Below, one piece after another: positions 9,444 through 18,075 of a stretch of 64,000 bases of DNA. The stretch is from contig CM037866.1 in the NCBI GenBank assembly GCA_021292105.1, positions 4,005,502 to 4,069,501 on the forward strand. The letters are read 5' to 3'. The first letter of the stretch is position 1. Every line of letters begins with the position of its first letter. Both the position numbers and the translations under genes were made by a program. This DNA is from Anadara kagoshimensis. Taxonomy: Eukaryota > Mollusca > Bivalvia > Arcoida > Arcidae. Under the pieces are notes generated by a model. It did not search any database. It was not told the DNA's origin and saw only the letters and a list, made by a program, of their open reading frames with translations.

Positions 9444-11536
9444 ACAAGAGGCCCAATAGGGCCTGTACCGCTCACCTGGGCCGTTAACAGCACAAAAACA
9501 CAATACTACATTTAAGGAGCAATAACTCTGATGTGGATATTTAGATATTTATGAAACTTGCTACTCGCATCTGTGACCTTGACCTTCGAACCAATGACCA
9601 TAATCTATATATCAAAATGATGATTGCATCAATACCAACAATATTCTAATATACATGCCTATACAAAAAATTCATAGTTTTCGAGATAATAATGAATCTT
9701 TTTGGTATTGTTTTGCAACCGTGACCTTGACCTTTGGACCCATGAGCTTTTTCTATACATCAAAATGATCATTGTATTAATACCTACAATATTTTAATGT
9801 AAATGTCTATATAAAAAGTTTATAGTTTCGAGATAATTAACGATTTTGGTATTGTTTTGCTAATGTGACCTTGACCTTTGGACCCATGACCTTTTTCTAT
9901 ACATCAAAATGATCGTTGTATCAATACCTACAACATTCTAATATACATGCCTATACAAAAAGTTAATAGTTTTCAAGATAATGAACCATTTCAGTATTCT
10001 TTTGCATCTGTGACCTTGACCTTTAAACCAATGACCTAAATCTATATATCAAAATGATTGTTACATCAAAACCAAGAACATTCCAATATACATATTTATA
10101 CAAAAAGTTTATAGTTTTCAAGATAATTAACGATTTTGGTATTGTTTTGCTACTGTGACCTTGACCTTTGGACCCATGACCTTTTTCTATACATCAAAAT
10201 GATCGTTGTATCAATATCTACAATATTCTAATATACATGCCTATACAAAAAGTTAATAGTTTTCAAGATAATGAACCATTTCAGTATTCTTTTGCATCTG
10301 TGACCTTGACCTTTGAAATAATGACCTTAATCTATATATCAAAATGATCGTTACATCAATACCAACAAAATTCCAATATACATGCCTATACAAAAAGTTT
10401 ATAGTTTTCAAGATAATTAACGATTTTGGTATTGATTTGCTACTGTGACCTTGACCTTTGGACCCATGACCTTTTCCTATACATCAAAATGATCGTTGTA
10501 TCAATACCTACAACATATTAATATACATGCCTATACAAAAAGCTTATAGTTTTAAAGATATTGAACCATTTCAGTATTCTTTCGCATCTGTGACCTTGAC
10601 CTTTAAACCAATGACCTAAATCTATATATCAAAATGATCGTTTCATCAAAACAAACAAAATTCCAATATACATGCCTATACAAAAAGTTTATAGTTTTCA
10701 AGATAATTAACGATTTTGGTATTGTTTTGCTACTGTGACCTTGACCTTTGGACCCATGACCTTTTTCTATACATCAAAATGATCGTTGTATCTATACCTA
10801 CAACATTCTAATATACATGCCTATACAAAAAGTTAATAGTTTTCAAGATAATGAACCATTTCAGTTTTCTTTCGCATCTGTGACCTTGACCTTTGCACCA
10901 ATGACCTTAATCTATATATCAAAATAATCATTACATCAATACCAACAATATTCTAATATACATGCCTATATAAAAAGTTTATAGTTTTCGAGATAATAAA
11001 TAATATTAGAAAGGTAAAAAATTAGGTCATGACCTTCATAATTGACCTTGACACCATTTTGAAGGTAATTACAAGAATATGTCAAAACTGAAAACCCCAT
11101 GTCATTATCTGGTCATATAGTCGAGTTATAACAATTTAAAAATATTTTACGATTTTTGCAAATTTGAACGCAAAAACGAGTAACCTATTTTTAAACCAAA
11201 TTTCATGAAATGAACAAACTTAAAGGTTAAGACTATGTAGAATCCAAATATCACATCAGTTTTTGCCTCCAATGAGTGGTTCAAGAGAAGAAGATTTTTT
11301 TAGGTTTTGTCTATTTTTAGTAACAGCGGCCATATTGGATATTCGATCGTCATGATTTGAACAAACTATAGTTAGACTCTGTCAAGGACCTTCCATGGCA
11401 AATTTGGTTTCATTTGGCCCAGTAGTTTCGGAGGAGAAGATTAAAGTTTACTGACGCACGCATGGACGCACGGACGCACGCACGCACGCCTCGCCATGCC
11501 ATAAGCTCACATGGCCTTTGGCCAGGTGAGCTAAAA
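9444..11536. mobile_element. Large interspersed element with inverted ends and an internal 145-bp array
   Basis: The left end is 'aagaggcccaatagggcctg' with 'taccgctcacctgggc'. The right end is 'ataagctcacatggcctttg' with 'gccaggtgagctaaaa', so 'gctcacctggc' and 'gccaggtgagc' face each other. Before the right end is 'tttactgacgcacgcatgga' and a run of 'acgcacgc'. This arrangement matches a very common mollusc interspersed repeat I know by sight. No coding region is present, so it is non-autonomous. Confidence 0.7.
9570..10990. repeat. 145-bp tandem repeat with 290-bp dimer periodicity
   Basis: 'gtgaccttgacc' recurs at about 9720, 9865, 10010, 10155, 10300, 10445, 10590, 10735 and 10880, a constant 145-bp step, plus a first diverged copy near 9577. 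Two unit types alternate: one with 'tgctactgtgacc' and 'ggacccatgacc', the other with 'gcatctgtgacc' and 'aaaccaatgacc'. Each unit also has 'tatagttttcaagataat'. Confidence 0.92.
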
Positions 11537-12060
11537 ATGTATTCATGTTTTGGAACATTTGACATAGAAACACTTCTTTATTCAAGTTTTGGAACATTTG
11601 ACATAGAAACAAATCTTTATTCATGTTTTGGAATATTTGACAAAGAAATAAATCTTTATTCATTTTTTAGAACAGTTGACATAGAAATAAATATTTATTC
11701 AAGTTTTGGAACATTTGACATAGAAATAAATCTTTATTCAAGTTTTGGAACATTTGACATAGAAATCAATCTTTATTCATGTTTTGGAATAGTTGACATA
11801 GAAATAAATCTTTATTCATGTTTTGGAACATTTGAAAAAAAATAAAATGTATTCATGTTTTGGAAGATTTCACATAGAAACACATCTTTATTCAAGTTTT
11901 GGAACATTTGACACAGAAATAAATCTTTATTCATGTTTTGGAACAGTTGACATAGAAATCAATCTTTATTCATGTTTTGGAACGTTTGACAAAGAAATAA
12001 GTCTTTATTCATGTTTTGAAACATTTGACAAAGAAATAAATCTCTATTTATGTTTTGGCA
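11536..12060. repeat. Minisatellite, 39-bp unit, about 13 copies
   Basis: The unit has 'atctttattcatgttttgga' followed by 'acatttgacatagaaataa'. It starts directly at the right end of the preceding interspersed element. Because 39 is a multiple of three, the + strand stays open and reads as repeats of NLYSCFGTFDIEI. There is no start context, conserved extension or splice evidence, so I treat it as non-coding. Confidence 0.9.
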
Positions 12061-12194
12061 CACTTGCTTTGTTCTCAGTCTTTGAAAACTTTTTTGTTGC
12101 AAAAGGACAGCATTTTTTATCTAAACCATAAAGAGAGATAATTATGTCTTTTGCAAGGTTTAGCTAAGGTCACAAACACAATGTATAACTTCAG

Positions 12195-12512
12195 ACTGAC
12201 AGAAGGTTGATTAAATGGGGTTTTCATCCCAATCAAGAATATATCAGATGTCACCTGCTATAGGTGAAGTGGCAGAAAAATTGTGCTCGGGGACAATGTG
12301 CAGGGAGGGTTCTTTAACGTGCTATGACATGGGACATTGGTTTTTAAGGCCTTATCCAAAAAACCCTGTGACTTTCATTCCTAAGTTCCTTGTGCTTGAA
12401 AAGAAACCGGATCACTACCTATTTTCAAGTCTTGATAATACCCGCCAGGGTTTGAACCCATGACCTTCCTCATACGAAGTTAACAATCTAAAACTGAGCT
12501 ACCATTGTGGTC
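12195..12512 (-). mobile_element. SINE, family 2, reverse orientation
   Basis: On the minus strand it begins with 'gaccacaatggtagctcagt' and the box B-like 'catgggttcaaaccctggcg' (about 12447-12466 on the + strand). The body includes 'gttctttaacgtgctatgac', shared with other family members. The tail, near 12215, has 'catcccaatcaagaatat'. Confidence 0.75.
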
Positions 12513-12514
12513 AA

Positions 12515-12944
12515 CTAATGGGAGGCATAACAACAAAATTAGCTCCACTTTTTCAAAATGTGGTGAAAAAATGGAACTTAAAAAAAATTACTAGTATTAG
12601 ATGGCATATAATATAAATACATATTTATTTACAGCTTTTTATAATTCTCACTAAAATACACATTGTATTGTCGCCATTTAAATTGACTTAATAAAGTACT
12701 TCTTTCTTTTCCATTTCTCCTGTCTGGTCTGAGATTTGGCATAAGACCTGTAATAAAATAATTGTAGACATCAAAAACATATTTATCCATGTCCCAATCA
12801 CAAACCAGAAGCAAAGTAAAAACTTTGGAACTGACAAGTTCGGTTAGACACGTGATCTTCCACCAGGGAAGTGAGGCCGGGTGCTCTGGAAGGGTAAGCA
12901 CCTCCTGTTTAGATAGTAGAATTATTTCCCCTATTACAAAATTT
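12515..12944. other. Dispersed-repeat region, no recognised gene
   Basis: The segment 12780-12915 ('caaaccagaagcaaagtaaa' to 'gtaagcacctcctgttt') is an inverted copy of 41895-42015, so it is a dispersed repeat. A reverse open frame of 118 codons (12629-12985) runs across both this segment and the start of the 92-bp array and is not credible as a gene. Confidence 0.5.
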
Positions 12945-13905
12945 AAAGGGTGTAGCAAGATATGAACGTTTAACAGTTCAGCCATTAATGCAAAGCAGTC
13001 GTTTTGTAATAGAAAGTCCAGGACCTTTTGTCTTTATTTTTGGCAGCGGTTTTATAATAGAAAACTTGAACTAATAGAGAACTTGTAGGGTGTAGCAAGA
13101 TAATAACGTTTAACAGTTAAGGCATTATTGCAAAGCAGCGGTTTTATAACAGTAAACTTAAACTAATAGAGAACTTGAAGGGTGTAGCAAGATAATAACG
13201 TTTAACAGTTAAGGCATTATTGCAAAGCAGCGGTTTTATAACAGTAAACTTAAACTAATAGAGAACTTGAAGGGTGTAGCAAGATAATAACGTTTAACAG
13301 TTAAGCCATTATTGCAAAGCAGCGGTTTTATAATGGAAAACTTGAACTAATAGAGAACTTGAAGGGTGTAGCAAGATAATAACGTTTAACAGTTAAGGCA
13401 TTATTGCAAAGCAGCGGTTTTATAATAGAAAACTTGAACTAATAGAGAACTTGAAGGGTGTAGCAAGATAATGACATTTAACAGTTAAGGCATTATTGCA
13501 AAGCAGCAGGTTTTATAATAGAAAACTTGAACTAATAGAGAATTTGAAGGGTGTAGCAAGATAATAACATTTAACAGTTAAGGCATTATTGCAAAGCAGC
13601 GGTTTAAAGCAGCCGTTTTATAATGGAAAACTTGAACTAATAGAGAACTTGAAGGGTGTGGCAAGATAATAACATTTAACAGTTAAGGCATTTTTGCAAA
13701 GCAGCGGTTTTATAATGGAAAACTTGAACTAATAGAGAACTTGAAGGGTGTGGCAAGATAATAACATTTAACAGTTAAGGCATTATTGCAAAGCAGCGGT
13801 TTTATAACAGTAAACTTGAACTAATAGAGAACTTGAAGGGTGTAGCAAGATAATAACATTTAACAGTTAAGGCATTATTGCAAAGCAGCGGTTTTGTAAA
13901 AGAAA
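12945..13905. repeat. Tandem repeat, 92-bp unit, about 10 copies
   Basis: The unit has 'gaagggtgtagcaagataat', 'aacagttaaggcattattgc' and 'aaagcagcggttttataata'. The first and last units have the same altered flank: 'ttttgtaatagaaagtccag' near 13004 and 'ttttgtaaaagaaagtccag' near 13893. That is what is expected if the array grew by duplication inside one original copy. One unit near 13600 has an extra 'gcagcggtttaaagcagccg' stutter. Confidence 0.9.
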
Positions 13906-14347
13906 GTCCAGGAGCTTTTTTTTTTTTTTTTGGCAGGTCTTGCATAAAGTGATGAAAGTTCAATACTGTAAACTGTGAAAATTATTTAGCGATTTTTATT
14001 TTAGCCCTTTTAGCAGTCAGATCTTTCTGCTAAAATACAACTGCACTAATTTTACATATTCTGTTTTCGTAGTTCATTCAAAATGTTCGTTCGCCATAAC
14101 TTAACTGTGTTAATTACTTTTATTATACCTCATGTAATTTTCAAGTAATTTGATTGGGTATCTAACTGTTTGAAAATAAAATAATATCACCCTTAGATTT
14201 ACTAAGAATAAAGAATGGCGCGCGTGCTTCAGGGTAACATTAGTTGAGGAGTTATGGTAACAGGTAATATTACAAAAAATATCACATGTGCAAAAGGAAT
14301 CCTAAATCACACAACCGAACGCATTTCCATCACAAGCAGCTAAACGT

Positions 14348-14635
14348 TTGATGGATACAATCTTTTATCCATATGCAAGCGTTTCCTTGATCAAGAGTAC
14401 CTGTCATCGGACGACAACAATGGCCAGATTTGCTTCTGTCAGCGAGGACAGTTTGAAACGATTGACAGAAGCAAAAGATGCGACAAGCATAAAAAAGGCG
14501 GTTAAACCATCTGTAAAGCTCTTTAGGGAATTTCTGAGTGGTAGTAACACAGAATTTGAAAGCTTTTCGAAATCAGAACTAAACGATAAACTTAAGACTT
14601 TTTTATGCTTCAGTCAGAAAGAAGGAAGGTGTTAA
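14348..14635 (+). CDS. Short ORF resembling the N-terminal region of Crypton/DUF3504-type proteins
   Basis: The 95-codon frame has a second ATG at 14420 with good context (caATGG), after which it reads RFASVSEDSLKRLTEAKD, then KLFREFLSG and FSKSELNDKLKTFL. This matches my memory of the helical, SAM-like N-terminal domain before the tyrosine-recombinase-like (DUF3504) domain in Crypton-derived proteins: a 'F..vs..' start, a 'KDA..T.k' segment, and 'L...L..FL' helices. The frame stops at 14633-14635; a weak donor (gaag|gtgtta) just before the stop could splice to a missing exon. No catalytic recombinase residues are visible in the window, so it is a first exon of a lost gene, a captured exon or a relic. 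Recognition is moderate. Confidence 0.45.
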   Translation: MMDTIFYPYASVSLIKSTCHRTTTMARFASVSEDSLKRLTEAKDATSIKKAVKPSVKLFREFLSGSNTEFESFSKSELNDKLKTFLCFSQKEGRC

Positions 14636-14697
14636 TTGTAAATCATAGTCTTTCAGTTTAAGAGAATATCTGGAGAAAGACATTTGGCATAATAAAA

Positions 14698-14823
14698 TAA
14701 ATATAACATTCATAAGAGGGTGATATTGCATATTTTCACCCAGAGGAACCATTGTCAACCGAGGCGAAATGGTTCCTCGGGGTGAAAATATGCAATATCA
14801 CCCTCTTATGAATGTTATATTTA
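14698..14823. repeat. Near-perfect palindrome, 56-bp arms, 14-bp loop
   Basis: The left arm 'taaatataacattcataaga' through 'cccagaggaaccatt' is answered by 'aatggttcctcggggtgaaa' through 'tcttatgaatgttatattta'. I see one mismatch in 56 bp. The loop is about 'gtcaaccgaggcga' and itself pairs weakly. Transcribed, it would form a very stable hairpin; as DNA it could extrude a cruciform. It may be a complete foldback MITE. Confidence 0.9.
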
Positions 14824-14954
14824 TATAATGTTTAGAAAATTCGCTAAAATAAATTTGCACTAATATAAAGCAGATTACAGTATGTATCAACATCAAAAAG
14901 TCAGTGTGCAAGAATGTTGTTATATAGAATAGGTGGTGTTATCCTTGTATTTGT

Positions 14955-15186
14955 ATAATGGACTGGCGGAGTGGAATGCTTGTCTGCGGCATACTTACTT
15001 GGTGAGCTAGCACGTTAAAAGTTGCCCCGAGTGCGTGTTAATACAAGGCAGACCATACAACACGCTCACAATTCACATACATACACGGAACTGAAATTAA
15101 TCTACAGAGATTAATTAAAAAAGTTCTTGTTGTGAATAGCTGAAAAAATTGCTGATGCGACGTTAAGCAACATTCAACCAACCAAT
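14955..15186 (+). mobile_element. SINE family 1, 5'-truncated copy
   Basis: It starts inside the body ('atggactggcggagtggaat') and continues to the 3' end: 'agagattaattaaaaaagtt', 'gcgacgttaagcaacattca' and 'accaaccaat'. The tRNA-like head is missing, as is common after incomplete reverse transcription. Confidence 0.75.
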
Positions 15187-15274
15187 CTTGTAAAAAATAT
15201 TGGGTCCATGTAAAAAAATCAAGAGCCACCATGTTAAATCACTTAGTTCTGGACCTCGGAACTGGGGAATTTTA

Positions 15275-16020
15275 AACACCTACACAGATCACAATAATTG
15301 CAATGTACAAAGGGACATAAATGTCTACAAATATCGCAATAATGGCAAAGTACAAAGGGACATAAACGATTACAAAGATCACAATAATGGCAAAGTACAA
15401 AGGGACATAAACGATTACAAAGACCACAATAATGGCAATGTACAAAGGGACATAAACGCCTACAAAGATCACAATAATGGCAAAGTACAAAGGGGCATAA
15501 ACGCCTACAAAGATCACAATAATGGCAAAGTACAAAGGGACATAAACGCCTACAAAGATCACAATAATGGCAAAATACAAAGGGACATAAAAGATTACAA
15601 AGATCACAATAATGGCAAAGTACAAAGGGACATAAACGCCTACAAAGATCACAATAATGGCAAAGTACAAAGGGACATAAACGCCTACAAAGATCACAAT
15701 AATGGCAAAGTACAAAGGGACATAAATGATTACAAAGATCACAATAATGGTAAAGTACAAAGGGACATAAACGCCTACAAAGATCACAATAATGGCAAAG
15801 TACAAAGGGACATAAACGATTACAAAGATCACAATAATTGCAAAGTACAAAGGGACATAAACGCCTACAAAGATCACAATAATGGCAAAGTACAAAGGGA
15901 CATAAACGCCTACAAAGATCACAATAATGGCAAAGTACAAAGGGACATAAACGATTACAAAGATCACAATAATGGCAAAGTACAAAGGGACATAAACGCC
16001 TACAAAGATCACAATAATGG
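15275..16020. repeat. Minisatellite, 45-bp unit, about 17 copies
   Basis: The unit has 'tacaaagatcacaataatgg' and 'caaagtacaaagggacataa' plus 'acgcc' or 'acgat'. Since 45 is a multiple of three, both strands stay open: the + strand reads repeats of YKDHNNGKVQRDINA, the minus strand a Cys-rich or hydrophobic repeat. The two unit endings (acgcc and acgat) are interspersed in an irregular pattern. I treat it as non-coding satellite DNA. Confidence 0.9.
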
Positions 16021-16023
16021 ATA

Positions 16024-16701
16024 CAGACCTCAGTTGTGACTTGACACTCAAAATTAGCCAATTTTGGACTTAACACATTTAGTGTTATGCACCCATATTT
16101 CAATAACTTTGCTGAAACAACATGAATGTTGATACTTTTTCAATTCAGGAGAATTAAAACAATATTTCTATACTGTATTTATGACCCAAATGCAAATTTT
16201 CACAATTTTGGAAAACATTTTGTTTCCATGGCAACCACACAAAAAATTGCAAAATATTACCCCCAAATAGGCCATATTCATAGAATCAGATGGTAAACAA
16301 ACCTCGAACTACATACAATGGCACACATTTTCCCTGAATACTTAAATATTTCACTTTTTCTTTGTGAAGGAAAACCAGGGTCTTGTTGGATTCATTTTTT
16401 CAGAAATTTGGGAAATGTGCCAACCATGCTAAAAGCACATGGCAATGTTTACACCCAAAGTGTGGTCTTGCCATAGGAAGTGTATGGTGCGGCGGAAGTC
16501 CTTATGCCGGAAATATAGTGCTATAGTCAATCAAATCAGGTTTAAATTTTTGCAAACCTAAGAACCTCTCACCATGGCAATATTGCAAACTACTACCTAT
16601 TAACAAATTTAAATGAGCATGGTCTAAGGAAAGGCATCTGGGTTTGTTTTATGCACTACTTTTGACCATCCCACATCTGGCCTTATCACAACTGAGGTCT
16701 C
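16024..16701. mobile_element. Inverted-repeat element inserted into the 45-bp array, 678 bp
   Basis: The left end 'cagacctcagttgtga' (16024-16039) is mirrored by 'tcacaactgaggtctc' (16686-16701), 15 of 16 positions pairing. ATA flanks both sides (16021-16023, 16702-16704), a likely 3-bp target duplication. Copies of the 45-bp unit lie on both sides, so the insertion came after the array formed. No coding region is present. Confidence 0.75.
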
Positions 16702-16704
16702 ATA

Positions 16705-16825
16705 CCAATGGCAAAGTACAAAGGGCCATAATCGATTACAAAGATCACAATAATGGCAAAGTACAAAGGGACATAAACGCCTACAAAGATCACAATAATG
16801 GCAAAGTACAAAGGCACATAAAATA
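16705..16825. repeat. Right remnant of the 45-bp minisatellite, about 2.6 copies
   Basis: It resumes with 'caatggcaaagtacaaaggg' and has the same 'tacaaagatcacaataatgg' units as the main array 680 bp to the left. It was separated from the main array by the insertion at 16024-16701. Confidence 0.9.
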
Positions 16826-16934
16826 CAGAAGTAATATAATGTTGCTAAACCTCACATCAGCAATTTTTTTAGCTCTGCCTGATGTGAACTACTTTATTAA
16901 TCTTTATGAACAAGTTCGTGCATGCACATGAAAT

Positions 16935-17158
16935 GTGAGTGGTTAAATGGTCTGCCTTGTACCAGTGTGCACTCAGGGGGCTAGCTCACTGACACAGACA
17001 AGCATGCCACTCCCCCATTCACATAAAACTGACACTTGGTGAACCAGTAAAGGCTAACGGAAAGTAAAATTCACTTTCTCACATGTGATCTGAACGGGAC
17101 TTGAGCTCACGACCCTGGATTTGAAGACTGCCGTCTTATTCATTAGGCCGCCGGGGCC
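16935..17158 (-). mobile_element. SINE family 1, reverse orientation
   Basis: On the minus strand it begins 'aggccccggcggcctaatga' (box A region) with the box B-like 'gtgagctcaagtcccgttca', followed by the body 'gttagcctttactggttcac'. It stops near 16935 before the CAAC tail, so it is 3' truncated. Confidence 0.75.
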
Positions 17159-17254
17159 TCAGAAGTTTGGTAGGAGTAGGCCAATAAAAAAAATCAAAGA
17201 GGCCAACTCTGAGAAATTTTCATAGAATAACCCCCTCATCTGATGCACACAATC

Positions 17255-17590
17255 TTGTATCCTGGTTATCATGTACAGATGAACCTGTCCTTAAGGCCAC
17301 CACTTTATAAGGGCCATCTGCTTTTAAAGGCCAGTAAAAATTTATCCCAATTCCTCTTTATTTTATAGTGTTTGAACCTTTATATAATGGTCACGTTCCC
17401 ATAAAAGTCACTTTTACTGGTTCCAGGTTATCATGTACAGATGAACCTGTCCTAAAGGCCACCACTTTGTAAGGGCCATCCGCTTTTAAAGGCCAGTAAA
17501 AATTTATCCCAATTCCTCTTTATTTTATAGTGTTTGAACCTCTATATAATGGTCACCTTCCCATAAAAGTCACTTTTACTGGTTCCATTG
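17255..17590. repeat. Two tandem copies of a 162-bp unit (related to the CAGTCCAACCTG element)
   Basis: 'atgtacagatgaacctgtcc' occurs at 17271 and again at 17433. Each copy has 'taagggccatctgcttttaa' and ends with 'aaagtcacttttactggttc'. The sequence is related to the element copies at 42553-42740 and 63053-63225, and the terminus 'acaggtttgactataat' follows at 17605-17621. Confidence 0.85.
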
Positions 17591-17689
17591 GGTGACCTTT
17601 AAATACAGGTTTGACTATAATTTAAATTTAGTAACAAGCACATTAAGTGAATTACGATCCACCTCCAGCAGGTTCCTGTTTTTTATTTG

Positions 17690-17945
17690 TGATTTGCACT
17701 CATGTTCAAAGGGCAATAACTCCCATAGAAAAATTAACTGTTTAAGGTTTTTCAGTCAAAGGGCCATAACTCCCAGGAAAATAAACAAATCAACTTGTGT
17801 CACTCATATCAATGTTGATGCTTTGCGACAAATTTCGTGAAACAGTGCTTCTTAGTTTTGGAGAATAAGACAAGTATTTTGGAAGGACGGACAAACAGAA
17901 ACTGGAATTATTTCCCCCCTCTTTCTTCGAAAGGTGGGGGAAAAA
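17690..17945. mobile_element. Dispersed repeat fragment ('ggccataactccc' family)
   Basis: It carries 'aagggcaataactcccatag' and 'aagggccataactcccagga', then 'ggaaggacggacaaacagaa' and a 'cccccctctttcttcgaaag' ending. This is the layout of a widespread mollusc interspersed repeat I know by sight. There is no coding content. Confidence 0.5.
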
Positions 17946-18075
17946 TATCTTCAAAGGTGTTGGAAAAGCAGGCTGGATAAACTATTGGTACTTGTATTAT
18001 GGTCAGATATACAATGCCTTATCTAAATATGTCCTCTTTCTAAAAATGAACACATAATTATACATTAATATGTTT

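Larger units (their letters stand above)
13966..14880. mobile_element. TA-flanked inverted-repeat element carrying an ORF
   Basis: The left end 'ctgtaaactgtgaaaattat' with 'ttagcgatttttatttta' is mirrored on the right by 'aaattcgctaaaataaattt' and a terminal 'gattacag' (to 14880). TA flanks both ends (13964-13965, 14881-14882). The same terminal family ('ctgtaaaccg', 'attttagcg') recurs at 34750-36491. Inside are a short ORF (14348-14635) and a strong palindrome (14698-14823), both unusual for a MITE. Confidence 0.5.

Noticed and set aside
11448..12131. Repetitive proteins (NLYSCFGTFDIEI) over the 39-bp array
   Set aside because: Same reason: 39 bp is a multiple of three; frames break at unit-length changes and have no non-repeat domain.
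15200..16103. Large open frames on both strands, including a Cys-rich 'CHYCDLCRRLCPFVL' repeat that resembles zinc fingers
   Set aside because: The 45-bp unit is a multiple of three, so all frames without a stop in the unit stay open; the Cys spacing is just the unit period and lacks His/Cys ligands in finger order.
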